This document shows, piece by piece, positions 43,663 to 53,363 of a stretch of DNA of 64,000 nt. The stretch covers positions 23,346 through 87,345 of the forward strand of contig NZ_WXVV01000029.1 of assembly GCF_013433315.1 (NCBI RefSeq). The letters are read 5' to 3'. A program made the translations under genes and the position numbers. A model generated the notes under the pieces. It was given only the letters and a program-made list of their open reading frames with translations. It was not told the origin of the DNA and did no database searches. The DNA comes from Pseudomonas crudilactis (lineage in GTDB: Bacteria; Pseudomonadota; Gammaproteobacteria; Pseudomonadales; Pseudomonadaceae). The stretch's first letter is position 1, and every line of letters begins with the position of its first letter.

Positions 43663-43830
43663 AGGCATTTGATATTGCCTGTCTGATGTTCGACAAGCGG
43701 TAGCTGCGTTGTCCAGAAAAGCCAGCTACCTGTAATTTCTGACAGTAGACAATATGGGACTAACACGCGTATTCCTCCTGCGGTACTTGAAATTCTACGA
43801 TTTCAGTAAGTATAAAAAGGAATGCTTTCC

Positions 43831-45396
43831 ATGAGTGTTATCCGTCTACTTGCCAAGCTGTTCAGGAATTATCTGCTTGCAACGGTGTACGTGAGCCTTT
43901 GGTTTGATACAAGTTATGCGGGTAGCATGATTATATCCAGTACGGCCCGTAACGTATTGTCCTCGTCTGAGCTACCTCCATTGTTATCAGCTACCGCGAC
44001 GGGATCAGAGCGATTCTTTGCTGTCGGTAAAATGAGAGGTACGGCCGGTTCCACGGGGTGGGAATGCACGGCAACACTTGTGGCGAGCAACGCAACGCCA
44101 AAATCTGATCAACCTGCTCTTATTATCACTGCTGATCACTGTGCTCGTGACGCCAGTATGATAGGTAGTAATGATGTCGTTATAGACATGCCGGTATCAC
44201 CGAATTATTTTTTTATCCCCGCTTATTTTTATGACAATGTCCGTGATCATTACAGATATTCCATAAATCGTATTGTTTATTCGAGTATGAAAGGTGCGGA
44301 TATCGGGTTGTTGCAGTTGGACGTTACCTATGGCGAACTTCGCTCGCGAGGCATTAAGCCTGCCGTTTTAAAAAACTTTGAAACCTCCGATGTTGACATT
44401 GACCTTGTACATATTCCTGAGGGGTTTTTTCCTGATCATTATCTACGGCATTCAATTTGTTCATCACAGCCGCCTGTGGCTGTTTTCGAAAGCGACTTTC
44501 CGATCAGGCCTGAGCTACCGTGGTTTTGGCCAAAGGCACGCGCCAATGACTGCATTGGCGTTTCTGGAGGCTCTTCGGGGTCACCTGTCTTTACCAAGGG
44601 TAGCAACCGTGTAATCGGCGTGCTGTCGACAACAACCGCTGCTGAGTATTCCGGTTGCGGGTATGCCCGCCCCTGTGAAATAACCGGGTCCGGATTGATC
44701 AGTCGACCTGAGGGTGTGTATACCAATGCGGTGGATAGCATTCTGGCGGCGCTTCGAGCTGATAATACCCTGGACTTGAGTAAACTTGATCCGGGTACCG
44801 GAGTCCGACTGCTGCGAACAGGATCGTGGTCGACGCGCTCCGAGGTTCTGGAAAGTGACGGTCAGTTACGACCGGCCAAATGGAATCTGAGGATTGAAGA
44901 CAGCTATGAATTTGTTCGCTACAAAACGGGTGCTGCCAGTTCCATCCAGTGTGAACGGTCAGAAGGGTATGGCGAGGCAGTCAAGGTGGTCAATCAACCC
45001 CTGACAGGATTGGCTGTCGATAACAGTGAAGGCGTCCAGGCTATTTGCGTTATCGGTAAACGGTATGGCCAGCCAGACTGGCCATCCCCGCATTATGCGA
45101 CGGTTCAGTTGCGCCAAATAGATAATACGGCTCCGGTTCAGGTGCCGAAGATTTCTACATTCGATAGCGGGACTGAATGGCAGGTGGGGACATCCGTCCG
45201 GCTTAACGAAAATATCAAATCCTATTTTAAGTATGGTGTGCTCGATGCAACCGACTGCCACAGTCAGAGTGGTTACTCTCTGTTCAGTCAAGAGATGACC
45301 ATAACCAAAACACATAACGTGCGTTATTGCACTTTTGCTACGGATGAAGCAGGCAATCCGTCACCGATTGTCAGTGCGGATCTTTTTATCAAGTAG
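43831..45396 (+). CDS. secreted trypsin-like serine protease, AT-rich
   Basis: This 521-residue protein has a signal-like N-terminus (LLATVYVSLWFDTSYAGS) and the catalytic triad of family S1: His103 in TADHC, Asp157 in GADIGLLQLD, and Ser249 in GGSSGSPVF. The TADHC variant replaces the usual TAAHC. The C-terminal part (NTAPVQVPKIS onward) resembles an Ig-like domain. I chose the ATG at 43831 because AAGG is 10 bases upstream; the ATG at 43822 is too close. Base composition and codon use are clearly more AT-rich than in the neighbours, so it may be acquired. Substrate unknown. Confidence 0.75.
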   Translation: MSVIRLLAKLFRNYLLATVYVSLWFDTSYAGSMIISSTARNVLSSSELPPLLSATATGSERFFAVGKMRGTAGSTGWECTATLVASNATPKSDQPALIITADHCARDASMIGSNDVVIDMPVSPNYFFIPAYFYDNVRDHYRYSINRIVYSSMKGADIGLLQLDVTYGELRSRGIKPAVLKNFETSDVDIDLVHIPEGFFPDHYLRHSICSSQPPVAVFESDFPIRPELPWFWPKARANDCIGVSGGSSGSPVFTKGSNRVIGVLSTTTAAEYSGCGYARPCEITGSGLISRPEGVYTNAVDSILAALRADNTLDLSKLDPGTGVRLLRTGSWSTRSEVLESDGQLRPAKWNLRIEDSYEFVRYKTGAASSIQCERSEGYGEAVKVVNQPLTGLAVDNSEGVQAICVIGKRYGQPDWPSPHYATVQLRQIDNTAPVQVPKISTFDSGTEWQVGTSVRLNENIKSYFKYGVLDATDCHSQSGYSLFSQEMTITKTHNVRYCTFATDEAGNPSPIVSADLFIK

Positions 45397-45464
45397 GCGG
45401 GTGGTTGATGAGCGCAAGGACGGTTATATGGCCTGACTGAAAGTCACCTTGCGCTAATAGATCA

Positions 45465-47606
45465 CTAAACCTTGAACTGATTGATCAACCGCCGCTGCTG
45501 TTCCGCCAGTTTGGTCAGGTCCGCACTCGCCGAACTCGATTCATCCGCACCGCCCGCCACCTCATTGGCCACTTGTCCGATGTTGATCACGTTGCGATTG
45601 ATGTCATCGGCCACCGCGCTCTGCTCTTCGGCCGCACTGGCGATCTGCGTGTTCATGTCGTTGATCACCGACACCGCCTGCGTGATCGTCTCCAGCGCCT
45701 GGGCCGCTTTCGCCGCGTGCTGCACGCTTTCGTCTGTACGGTTCTGGCTGTCTTCCATGACCCGCACGACATCGCGAGTGCCCTGCTGCAGTTGCTGGAT
45801 CATGGTCTGGATTTCTTCGGTGGCTTTCTGGGTTTTCTGCGCCAGATTGCGCACTTCGTCCGCCACCACGGCAAAACCACGACCCTGCTCGCCGGCACGC
45901 GCCGCTTCGATCGCCGCGTTCAGGGCCAGCAGATTGGTCTGCTCGGCGATGCTGCGAATCGCCGTGAGGATGGCGTTGATGTTTTCGCTGTCCTTGGCCA
46001 GGGTCTGCACCACATCTACAGCTTTGCCGATTTCCAGCGCCAACACGCCGATCGAATTGGACGTATCGCGGACAATCTGCATGCCCTGACTCGCTGCCTG
46101 ATCGGCATGACTGGCCGCTTGTGCCGCCTGCGTCGCATTACGCGCGACGTCCTGCGCGGTGGCGGTCATTTCCTGCACCGCCGTGGCGACCTGATCGATC
46201 TCAGCCATTTGTTTCTGGATACCGATGTTGGTGCGAATGGCGATGTCGGCGGTGTGCTCCGAGGAATCGCTGACGCTCTGCACCGACGTCACCACCTGGG
46301 TGATCATCGCCTGCAACTTGGCGAGGAAGGTGTTGAAGCCCTTGGCGATCGAGCCGAGTTCATCGCTGCGATCACTGCTCAAACGTCGGGTCAGATCACC
46401 TTCGCCCTGAGCGATGTCATTGAGCATCGCGACCATTTGCTTCAGCGGTCGGGCGATGCCGTGGCCGACCAGCCAGATCACCAGCAGGCCGAGGCCGGCG
46501 ATGAGCAGACCGACCATGGCCATGCCGAAGGTGTCGGATTTGCGTTGGACCTCCAGATCGCTCTGCAGCTTTTGCAGGTCGGCCATCACCGCGTTGAGCG
46601 GCAATTGCAGCATCAATGTCCAGCGTGCGTCGGTCTGGCCGATACCGAACGGCAGGTACAACTCGATGCGGCCCTTGTCCTTGTTGACCGAATAAGTCAC
46701 TTCACCGCGTTTGAGATTGGCCAGGTTGGCGGTCTGCTCGGTGTCGAGGATGTCGCTGACTTTTTCACCGAATTTGCTCGGGTCTTTGGTGTACGCGACG
46801 ATCCGTCCGTTGCCACCGATCAGGGCCATTTGCCCGGCGCCGCTGTACAACTTCTGGTTGGCACCGAGGAGCATTTCCTGAATGAAGTTCACCGACAGGT
46901 CGGCGCCGACGATGCCCTGGAAGGCGCCGTCGAGCAGGATCGGTTCAATAAAGGAGGCGAGCATGACGATCTTGTCGCCGACTTTGTACGGCGCCGGATC
47001 GATCACGCAGGATTTTTTGCTCTCTTTCGAGCACAGGTAGTACTCGCTGGCGCGCACGCCGGTGGACAGGGTTTTCTGGTCGTCGACGTCGACCAGTTTG
47101 TCCAGGCCTAGGGTGCCGTCATCGTTGCGGAACCACCACGGCAGGAAACGCCCGTTGGCCGCGTCGATACCGACCACGCTGGTGCCGACATAAGCCGCGT
47201 CATTGTGGTCGAGGGCGTTTCTCTCCCAGCCGATGTAGGTGCCGAGAATCTTCGGGTTTTTTTCGACGTTTTCCTTGATCAGGCTGATCAACTGCTCGCG
47301 GCTGACGCTCAGGCGCGGCTGGCCATCGGCGCCCGGTGTGCCGAGCAGGGCGTTGACCCGCACCAGTCCGCCGGCAATCAGCAGTGGCGCTTCGAGCTCG
47401 CGCTGGATCTGGCTGACCTGGGTTTGCGCCAGCGAGGTCAGGCGCTGTTCGATGACTTGTTCGAACTGCGCCTGAGTGCGCTGTTGCACCATTTCTTGCG
47501 TGCGCGCACCGGAGAACAGCGCATACAGCACCAGCGCGGCCACCACGCTAAGTACGATGGCGCCGGCGAGGGCCGCAACGGAAAACTGGATCGACTTGAA
47601 CTTCAT
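45465..47606 (-). CDS. methyl-accepting chemotaxis protein with dCache-type sensor
   Basis: This 713-residue chemoreceptor has a first membrane helix at about 10-32, a periplasmic dCache-like domain of about 300 residues (AYVGTSVVGIDAANGRFLPW; VMLASFIEPILLDGAFQGIV), a second helix at about 358-385, a HAMP domain, and the signalling tip at about 550-570 (QTNLLALNAAIEAARAGEQG). The ligand cannot be read. GGAG precedes the ATG at 47606; an upstream ATG at 47684 would add 26 residues. Confidence 0.93.
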   Translation of the reverse strand: MKFKSIQFSVAALAGAIVLSVVAALVLYALFSGARTQEMVQQRTQAQFEQVIEQRLTSLAQTQVSQIQRELEAPLLIAGGLVRVNALLGTPGADGQPRLSVSREQLISLIKENVEKNPKILGTYIGWERNALDHNDAAYVGTSVVGIDAANGRFLPWWFRNDDGTLGLDKLVDVDDQKTLSTGVRASEYYLCSKESKKSCVIDPAPYKVGDKIVMLASFIEPILLDGAFQGIVGADLSVNFIQEMLLGANQKLYSGAGQMALIGGNGRIVAYTKDPSKFGEKVSDILDTEQTANLANLKRGEVTYSVNKDKGRIELYLPFGIGQTDARWTLMLQLPLNAVMADLQKLQSDLEVQRKSDTFGMAMVGLLIAGLGLLVIWLVGHGIARPLKQMVAMLNDIAQGEGDLTRRLSSDRSDELGSIAKGFNTFLAKLQAMITQVVTSVQSVSDSSEHTADIAIRTNIGIQKQMAEIDQVATAVQEMTATAQDVARNATQAAQAASHADQAASQGMQIVRDTSNSIGVLALEIGKAVDVVQTLAKDSENINAILTAIRSIAEQTNLLALNAAIEAARAGEQGRGFAVVADEVRNLAQKTQKATEEIQTMIQQLQQGTRDVVRVMEDSQNRTDESVQHAAKAAQALETITQAVSVINDMNTQIASAAEEQSAVADDINRNVINIGQVANEVAGGADESSSASADLTKLAEQQRRLINQFKV

Positions 47607-47869
47607 GGGAGCTCCGCACGCAAGAGGACGTCTGCGCTGATGTATCGGCAGCCGGCATTGGGCCATGAGTGTGAGCAGGTGCAATTGCCAGCCGATGTCG
47701 CAAATGGATCAGTGCACGACGCTGTTGCAAGCGGCAGGGCAGGTGGTGTGAATTTTTTACGACAGTCAGGGTGGAAAGCGTCTGAAAGACCGTGTAACAC
47801 GTCCGTTGTATCTGGCGCCGATACAATTACCCGCCTACGATACGCGGCAGGTTTTCAGGGAGCTTTTGA

Positions 47870-48688
47870 ATGAACAAGACATTGGTTGTAAGTGCACTGA
47901 GCGCAGCGCTGTTGCTGGTCGGTTGTCAGTCGGTCAACACCACCAGCGGCGGCGCCGTGGGGGTGGAGCGCAAGCAGTACATGTTCAGCATGCTGTCCTC
48001 GCAAGAGGTCGACCAGATGTATGCCCAGTCGTATCAGAAGACTGTCGGTGAAGCCTCCAGCAAGGGTGTGCTGGACAAGACCAGTCCTGAGGCCAAACGG
48101 GTTCAGGCAATTGCCAATCGCTTGATCGCCCAGGCGCCGAACTTCCGTCCGGATGCGGCGCAATGGCAGTGGGAAGTCAATCTGATCAAGAGCGATGAGC
48201 TCAACGCCAACTGCGGGCCTGGCGGCAAGATCATTTTCTACACCGGGCTGATCGACAGCCTGAAACTCACCGACGATGAAATCGCTGCGGTCATGGGCCA
48301 TGAAATCGCCCACGCCCTGCGCGAGCACGGTCGTGAAGCGATGTCCAAGGCCTACGGGATTGAAATGGCCAAGCAGGGCGCAGGCGCATTGCTTGGTCTG
48401 GGTCAGGACAGTCTGGCGCTGGCCGACACCGTGGCTAACTACGGGATGACCCTGCCGAACAGCCGTGCCAACGAAAACGAAGCCGATCTGATCGGTCTTG
48501 AGCTGGCCGCACGCGCCGGTTACAACCCGAACGCCGCGATCACCTTGTGGAACAAGATGAGCAAGGCGTCGGAAGGCGCGCCGCCGGAGTTCATGAGCAC
48601 CCACCCGGCCTCGGCCAGCCGGATTGCTTCGTTGCAGGCGGCGATTCCGAAGGTGATGCCGCTGTACGAACAAGCGCCGAAATCCTGA
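47870..48688 (+). CDS. M48-family metalloprotease lipoprotein (LoiP-like)
   Basis: This 272-residue zinc protease has the HExxH motif in GHEIAHALREHGREAM at about 143, with a third-ligand ENEADLIGLELAARAGYNP at about 200. The signal ends in LLLVGCQS (Cys at about 19), so it is an outer-membrane-type lipoprotein with quality-control function. It is monocistronic. Confidence 0.92.
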   Translation: MNKTLVVSALSAALLLVGCQSVNTTSGGAVGVERKQYMFSMLSSQEVDQMYAQSYQKTVGEASSKGVLDKTSPEAKRVQAIANRLIAQAPNFRPDAAQWQWEVNLIKSDELNANCGPGGKIIFYTGLIDSLKLTDDEIAAVMGHEIAHALREHGREAMSKAYGIEMAKQGAGALLGLGQDSLALADTVANYGMTLPNSRANENEADLIGLELAARAGYNPNAAITLWNKMSKASEGAPPEFMSTHPASASRIASLQAAIPKVMPLYEQAPKS

Positions 48689-48714
48689 TGGTTTTGCAGC
48701 GAGGCTGATGGCCC

Positions 48715-48780
48715 ATTCGCGAGCAGGCTCGCTCCCACTTTGAAATGCATTCCATTGTGGGAGCGAGCCTGTCTGCGGGC
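48715..48780. repeat. REP pair, TGTGGGAGCGAGCCTG type, head-to-head
   Basis: TTCGCGAGCAGGCTCGCTCCCAC and GTGGGAGCGAGCCTG are separated by about 22 bases, in the opposite order from 20862. The second copy ends in a degenerate TGTCTGCGGGC. Confidence 0.7.
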
Positions 48781-48825
48781 GGCGTTCCGACGAAGAACGC
48801 TGACGCGGTCTATCGACTTACGCCG

Positions 48826-49410
48826 TCACACCCAGCCACTACTCTGCATGGCTTTGTACACCGCGACGATTGCCAGAATCATGAATGCCGAAGCCGCGAG
48901 GCGACGGATCAGGGTCAACGGCAGCTTGTCTGCGGCGAAGTTACCCGCCAATACCACCGGCACGTTGGCAATCAACATGCCCGCCGTGGTACCGATAATC
49001 ACCAGCCACAGATCCGGGTATTGTGCCGCGAGCATCACCGTAGCGACCTGAGTCTTGTCACCCATTTCCGCCAGGAAGAACGCAATCAGCGTGGTCAGGA
49101 ACGGCCCGAACTTGCGTGCGGTGCTGGTTTCATCGTCATCCATTTTGTCCGGAACCAGCGTCCACAGCGCCGTGGCCGTAAAACTTGCGGCGAGAATCCA
49201 GTGCAGCGTCGCATTCGAGAAGAAACTGCCGAACCAGGCGCCGACCGCACCGGCTGCTGCGTGGTTGGCCAGGGTCGCGGCGACAATCCCGGCAATGATC
49301 GGCCAGGGTTTGCGGAAGCGAGCGGCGAGAATCAGCGCGAGCAGTTGCGTCTTGTCGCCGATTTCGGCCAAGGCAACGATTGCGGTGGGAACGAGTAACG
49401 AGTCCAGCAT
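48826..49410 (-). CDS. GDT1/TMEM165-family manganese exporter
   Basis: This 194-residue membrane protein has two copies of the family motif, ALAEIGDKTQ (about 13-22) and FLAEMGDKTQ (about 117-126), in an inverted repeat of three membrane helices each. Family members export Mn2+ and may use Ca2+. Control by the manganese riboswitch upstream fits the role. It is monocistronic. Confidence 0.93.
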   Translation of the reverse strand: MLDSLLVPTAIVALAEIGDKTQLLALILAARFRKPWPIIAGIVAATLANHAAAGAVGAWFGSFFSNATLHWILAASFTATALWTLVPDKMDDDETSTARKFGPFLTTLIAFFLAEMGDKTQVATVMLAAQYPDLWLVIIGTTAGMLIANVPVVLAGNFAADKLPLTLIRRLAASAFMILAIVAVYKAMQSSGWV

Positions 49411-49440
49411 CAGGATTTCCTAAGGGGCGGGTCGACACGG

Positions 49441-49642
49441 CTATGACACGTACAGCCTTCCCGCCCCGGGTAAGGTGTGCGTGTCATAGGTCTTGTCAAA
49501 CCCTGCGATCCGTCTGTTGCGGACGCTTGGGTCGCATACGCCATGATCTGAGGATCAAGTATGTTGACGTATGCCGGACGAGCTTGGCGCTCGTGGGAGA
49601 CTACTCCCCTAGGACGGAGCGGATTCTGCCTAGGCAAATCCG
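49441..49642 (-). promoter_or_regulatory. yybP-ykoY manganese riboswitch leader
   Basis: Read on the minus strand, the leader has GGGGAGTAG (from 49601-49609), the conserved loop of the Mn2+ site, followed by TCAACATAC (49559-49567) and CATGGCGTATGCGACC (49530-49545). An aptamer of about 49490-49640 is followed by a long hairpin CTATGACACG...CGTGTCATAG at 49441-49489 that may be the expression platform. Its gene encodes a Mn exporter, matching the known partnership. Confidence 0.88.
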
Positions 49643-49672
49643 ATTGAGCAAGCCTCTTTTTTAAAAGAGGTT

Positions 49673-50671
49673 TCAGCCGCGCTTGGCCCGGTAAATCCGG
49701 AAACCATTGCCTTCAGCCTTGATCGCACACACGCCAAGATGCTCTTCGATCAGCGGTTGATACTTGAGGAAACTGTTCGCCACCAAGCGCAGTTCGCCAC
49801 CATTTTTCAGATGTTTCGCCGCTTTTCGCAGCAAGTTCTCCGTGGCGAAATAATCGGTGTGCACGCCGACATGAAACGGCGGGTTGCTCAGAATCGCATT
49901 CAAACCCATCGGCGCAGCATCGATACCATCCCCCGTCAGCACTTCAGCTTCCAGACCGTTGGCCGCCAGCGTCAGACGGCTGCTGGCAGCAGCGAAAGCA
50001 TCCACGTCCAGCAACGTCACTTGATTGTGCGGATAGCGACGTTTTACCGCAGCCCCCAACACGCCTGCGCCGCAACCGAAGTCGAGCAGATGGCCGCTCG
50101 GCAGTTTGTCCAGATGCTCCAGCAGCAGGGCGCTACCGCGATCGAGGCGACCGTGGCTGAACACGCCCGGCAGGCTGATGACTTTCAATGGGCCTTCTGC
50201 TAGTGGCAGTTCATAGGTCTGCGCCAGGCTTTCCAGTGATTTCGCTTCAGGAGCGTTGGCTACGGTCACTTGCCAGAGCTGGCAGTGCCGCGCGCTGTCG
50301 AGTTTGCGCGGCTTGCCGAACGGGTTGAGCTGCTTGGACGCGCCTTCGATGCCGCTGCGTTTTTCCCCGACCAGAAACACTTCACGCCCGGCCAGACGTG
50401 AGGCCACGGCGTTGAGGATGTAATCGGTCAGGTCCTTGGACTTGGGCAGAAACACAACAGCGCTGTCGAACTCGCGCTCCGGCACGTTCACACCGAAATG
50501 GCTGCGGCCTTCAAAACGGGCGTCCAGCGCGGCTTGATCGCCGGCATGCCAGCACCAGCCAAATGCGTTGGGCAGGCGCCCGAGCAAATCGTCGGCGGGC
50601 AAACCGGCCAACAACAACGAACCTTGAAACAACTCGGGCTGACGAAGCAGTACTTCACTGCGCGGATCCAT
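49673..50671 (-). CDS. rsmC: 16S rRNA (guanine-1207-N2)-methyltransferase
   Basis: This 332-residue enzyme methylates G1207 of 16S rRNA. It has an N-terminal non-catalytic domain and a C-terminal methyltransferase domain with the SAM motif LLDFGCGAGVLGAAV at about 195 and the catalytic NPPFHVG at about 265. The order and length match the family. It lies downstream of the dehydrogenase gene in the same direction. Confidence 0.94.
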   Translation of the reverse strand: MDPRSEVLLRQPELFQGSLLLAGLPADDLLGRLPNAFGWCWHAGDQAALDARFEGRSHFGVNVPEREFDSAVVFLPKSKDLTDYILNAVASRLAGREVFLVGEKRSGIEGASKQLNPFGKPRKLDSARHCQLWQVTVANAPEAKSLESLAQTYELPLAEGPLKVISLPGVFSHGRLDRGSALLLEHLDKLPSGHLLDFGCGAGVLGAAVKRRYPHNQVTLLDVDAFAAASSRLTLAANGLEAEVLTGDGIDAAPMGLNAILSNPPFHVGVHTDYFATENLLRKAAKHLKNGGELRLVANSFLKYQPLIEEHLGVCAIKAEGNGFRIYRAKRG

Positions 50672-50703
50672 AACTGCTCCTCAAAAAAAAGTGCCGCAGT
50701 TTA

Positions 50704-51669
50704 TCAACTGACGACCCGCAGCGCCTTACCGCTGAAGAACGCCTGAGCGTTTTCGGTCAATTGGCCGACGATGCGTTGCCGTGCCTCGCGACTGCCCCAG
50801 GCGTTGTGTGGCGTAACGATGAGGCGTGGGATGTCCGCCGCGAGCAACGGATTGCCCTGGGTCGGCGGCTCGACGCTCAACACATCCGTCGCGGCACCAC
50901 CGAGGTGGCCGTTGCGCAAGGCATCGGCCAGCGCCTGCTCGTCGATCAGGCCGCCACGGGCGGTGTTGACCACGAACGCACCGGGCTTCATCGACGCCAA
51001 CTCGTGAGCACCGATGAAGTGGCGGGTGTGTTCATTGAGCGGGCAATGCAGGGTGAGGGCGTCGATTTGCGGCAGCAGTTGATCCAGCGGCAAACGATCC
51101 GGGCGAGCAGGGCGACCGGGAATCTGCCCGAGCAACACGCGCATGCCGAAGGCTTCGGCCAGTCGCGCCACGGCGCCGCCGAGTTCGCCATGACCGAGCA
51201 GGCCGAGGGTTTTGCCTTCCAGTTCAACAATCGGATAGTCGAGCAGACAGAACTGTTTCGCCTGCTGCCAGCGTCCTTCGCCAACGGCTTTCTGGTAATC
51301 GGCCAGACGCGTGGCAAGGTTGAGCAACAGCATGATCGTGTGTTGCGCCACCGACGGCGTGCCGTAACCCTGACAGTTGCACACGGTGATGCCCTGCGCG
51401 CGGGCGGCGGCGAGGTCGACGTTGTTGGTGCCGGTGGCTGTGATCAGGATCAGTTTCAGAGCGGGGTTGGCGGCCATGGCGGCAGCGTCGATCATGATCT
51501 TGTTGCTGATCGCCACGGTGGCGCCTTGCAGGCGCTCGCTAACTTGCTCGGGCAAGGTCTGCGCGAACAGCTGCAGATCGCTGAAACACTCACGCAGTGG
51601 ACTGAGGTCGAGGTCGCCGAGATCCAGCGAAGGGTGATCAAGGAATACCGCGCGGCGCGTGTTCGTCAT
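50704..51669 (-). CDS. D-2-hydroxyacid dehydrogenase
   Basis: This 321-residue NAD(P)-dependent enzyme reduces 2-keto acids or oxidises D-2-hydroxy acids; hydroxypyruvate/glyoxylate is the commonest substrate of this group. The cofactor motif LGLLGHGELGGAVARLA is at about 145, and catalytic Arg, Glu and His lie in NTARGGLIDE and VTPHNAWGS. I chose the start at 51669; the frame extends 70 codons further without support. Confidence 0.9.
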   Translation of the reverse strand: MTNTRRAVFLDHPSLDLGDLDLSPLRECFSDLQLFAQTLPEQVSERLQGATVAISNKIMIDAAAMAANPALKLILITATGTNNVDLAAARAQGITVCNCQGYGTPSVAQHTIMLLLNLATRLADYQKAVGEGRWQQAKQFCLLDYPIVELEGKTLGLLGHGELGGAVARLAEAFGMRVLLGQIPGRPARPDRLPLDQLLPQIDALTLHCPLNEHTRHFIGAHELASMKPGAFVVNTARGGLIDEQALADALRNGHLGGAATDVLSVEPPTQGNPLLAADIPRLIVTPHNAWGSREARQRIVGQLTENAQAFFSGKALRVVS

Positions 51670-51760
51670 CAACTGTACCTTTTGTGCTGTGAGCGTTGGG
51701 CGTAATCTGCCGAGCCTACCAGATGAAACAAATCGATACGCTTGGCCGAAAGGAGCCCGC

Positions 51761-52390
51761 ATGTACTGGACCGAGTTCTTGACCGTTGCACTGATCCACC
51801 TGCTGGCCGTCGCCAGCCCCGGCCCGGACTTTGCCGTGGTGGTGCGCGAGAGCGTGACCCACGGGCGTCGCGCCGGCACCTGGACCGCGCTGGGCGTGGG
51901 TACGGCGATTTTCCTCCACGTCGGTTATTCGCTGCTGGGTATCGGCCTGATCGTGTCGCAGTCGATCGTGCTGTTCAACGCCTTGAAATGGGCGGCCGCC
52001 GCTTACTTGCTGTACATCGGCTTCAAGGCACTGCGGGCGCAACCGGCGAAAGTCGTGGCCGATGATCTGCACAAAGAGGCCGGCGTACGCACGGCGCGCG
52101 GTGCGTTCACCTCGGGTTTTGTGACCAACGGTCTGAACCCGAAAGCCACGCTGTTCTTCCTGTCGCTGTTTACCGTGGTGATCAACCCGCACACGCCGCT
52201 GGCGGTGCAGGCGGGTTACGGTATTTACCTGGCGGTCGCGACTGCGATTTGGTTCTGTCTGGTGGCGATGCTGTTCAGCCAGCAACGGGTGCGTGCCGGT
52301 TTCGCCCGCATGGGGCACTGGTTTGATCGCACGATGGGTGCGGTGCTGATCGCGCTCGGCGTGAAAATCGCGTTTACCGAGATGCACTAA
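51761..52390 (+). CDS. LysE-family exporter
   Basis: This 209-residue inner-membrane exporter has about six helices and the family opening ALIHLLAVASPGPDFAVVVR, followed by RRAGTWTALGVGTAIFLHVG. Members export amino acids (Lys, Thr, homoserine). AAAGGAG lies upstream of the ATG at 51761. It is divergent from the dehydrogenase gene. Confidence 0.9.
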   Translation: MYWTEFLTVALIHLLAVASPGPDFAVVVRESVTHGRRAGTWTALGVGTAIFLHVGYSLLGIGLIVSQSIVLFNALKWAAAAYLLYIGFKALRAQPAKVVADDLHKEAGVRTARGAFTSGFVTNGLNPKATLFFLSLFTVVINPHTPLAVQAGYGIYLAVATAIWFCLVAMLFSQQRVRAGFARMGHWFDRTMGAVLIALGVKIAFTEMH

Positions 52391-52412
52391 GAGCTGAAAA
52401 ACGCGATCAAAC

Positions 52413-52502
52413 TGTGGGAGCGAGCTTGCTCGCGAAGGCGTCGGATCAGTCGACATCACAGGTGACTGGAAGATTGCTTTCGCGAGCAAGCTCGCTCCCA
52501 CA
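52413..52502. repeat. REPIN, same family as 20862-20951
   Basis: Inverted copies of TGTGGGAGCGAGCTTGCTCG enclose a spacer of about 45 bases, between two convergent genes. Confidence 0.85.
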
Positions 52503-52513
52503 GGGGGGAATTC

Positions 52514-53278
52514 CTAAACGAGTGCGCTGAGCTTGCTCAGGTTATTCAGGTAGTCGCGCGGATTTTCCCCGAGCAAACGGCGAAACATCGCGCTGAACGC
52601 CCGCGCGCTGCCGTAACCCAGATCCCGCGCTACACGCTGCACGCTGTCCCCGGCGAGCAGGCGGGGCAGGGCTTCCATCAAGCGCAGTTGCTGGCGCCAA
52701 GCGTTGAAACTCATCTGCAACTGTTGCTGAAACAGCCGCGCCAACGTGCGTGAGCTGGCGCCGACCTGCTGCGCCCAGTCTTCCAGGGTATTGGCATGAT
52801 CCGGGGTGTGCAGCAGTGCCAGACAGATATTTTGCAGACGCCGGTCGCTGGGCATCGGAATGTGCAGCGGCAGGTTTTCCAGACCGGCGAGTTCTTCCAG
52901 CATCAATTGCTGAATCAGCGGATTGTCGGCGTGCGGCGGCCCTTGCACCGCGCGCAGGATCAGCTCGCGCAGCAGCGGCGTCACGGCCAATACGCAGCAC
53001 TGTTGCAGGCTGGCGGGTGACAATTCTGGCGCGATGAACAGCGAGCGCATCTGCACATCGCCGCTCATGAAAATCTCGTGCGCCACCTCGGGTGGAATCC
53101 ACACCGCGCGACTCGGCGGAATCACCCACGCACCGGATGCCGTGACCACCCGCATGATCCCGCTGACGGCATACAGCAGCTGCGCCTCGCGATGCAGATG
53201 TAGCGGTTGGTGCGCGCCGTCCAGATAATCCCGGGGGTAGGCACTCACCGGACCGTGTTCGAAATGGCTGATCAACAT
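52514..53278 (-). CDS. AraC-family transcriptional regulator
   Basis: This 254-residue regulator has an N-terminal cupin-type domain (AQLLYAVSGIMRVVTASGAW) and a C-terminal AraC helix-turn-helix pair (LEDWAQQVGASSRTLARLFQ at about 165; DLGYGSARAFSAMFRRLLGE at about 215). It is divergent from an MFS transporter gene 86 bases away and probably controls it. I chose the start at 53278; the open frame runs 29 codons further. Confidence 0.9.
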   Translation of the reverse strand: MLISHFEHGPVSAYPRDYLDGAHQPLHLHREAQLLYAVSGIMRVVTASGAWVIPPSRAVWIPPEVAHEIFMSGDVQMRSLFIAPELSPASLQQCCVLAVTPLLRELILRAVQGPPHADNPLIQQLMLEELAGLENLPLHIPMPSDRRLQNICLALLHTPDHANTLEDWAQQVGASSRTLARLFQQQLQMSFNAWRQQLRLMEALPRLLAGDSVQRVARDLGYGSARAFSAMFRRLLGENPRDYLNNLSKLSALV

Positions 53279-53363
53279 GTCTGATTTGATGACTTGCTTG
53301 GCAGGAATGCGCTTTGCGGCCAACCTAGCATAAACGGCACACAACAACGTAAAGCGTGCCGCC

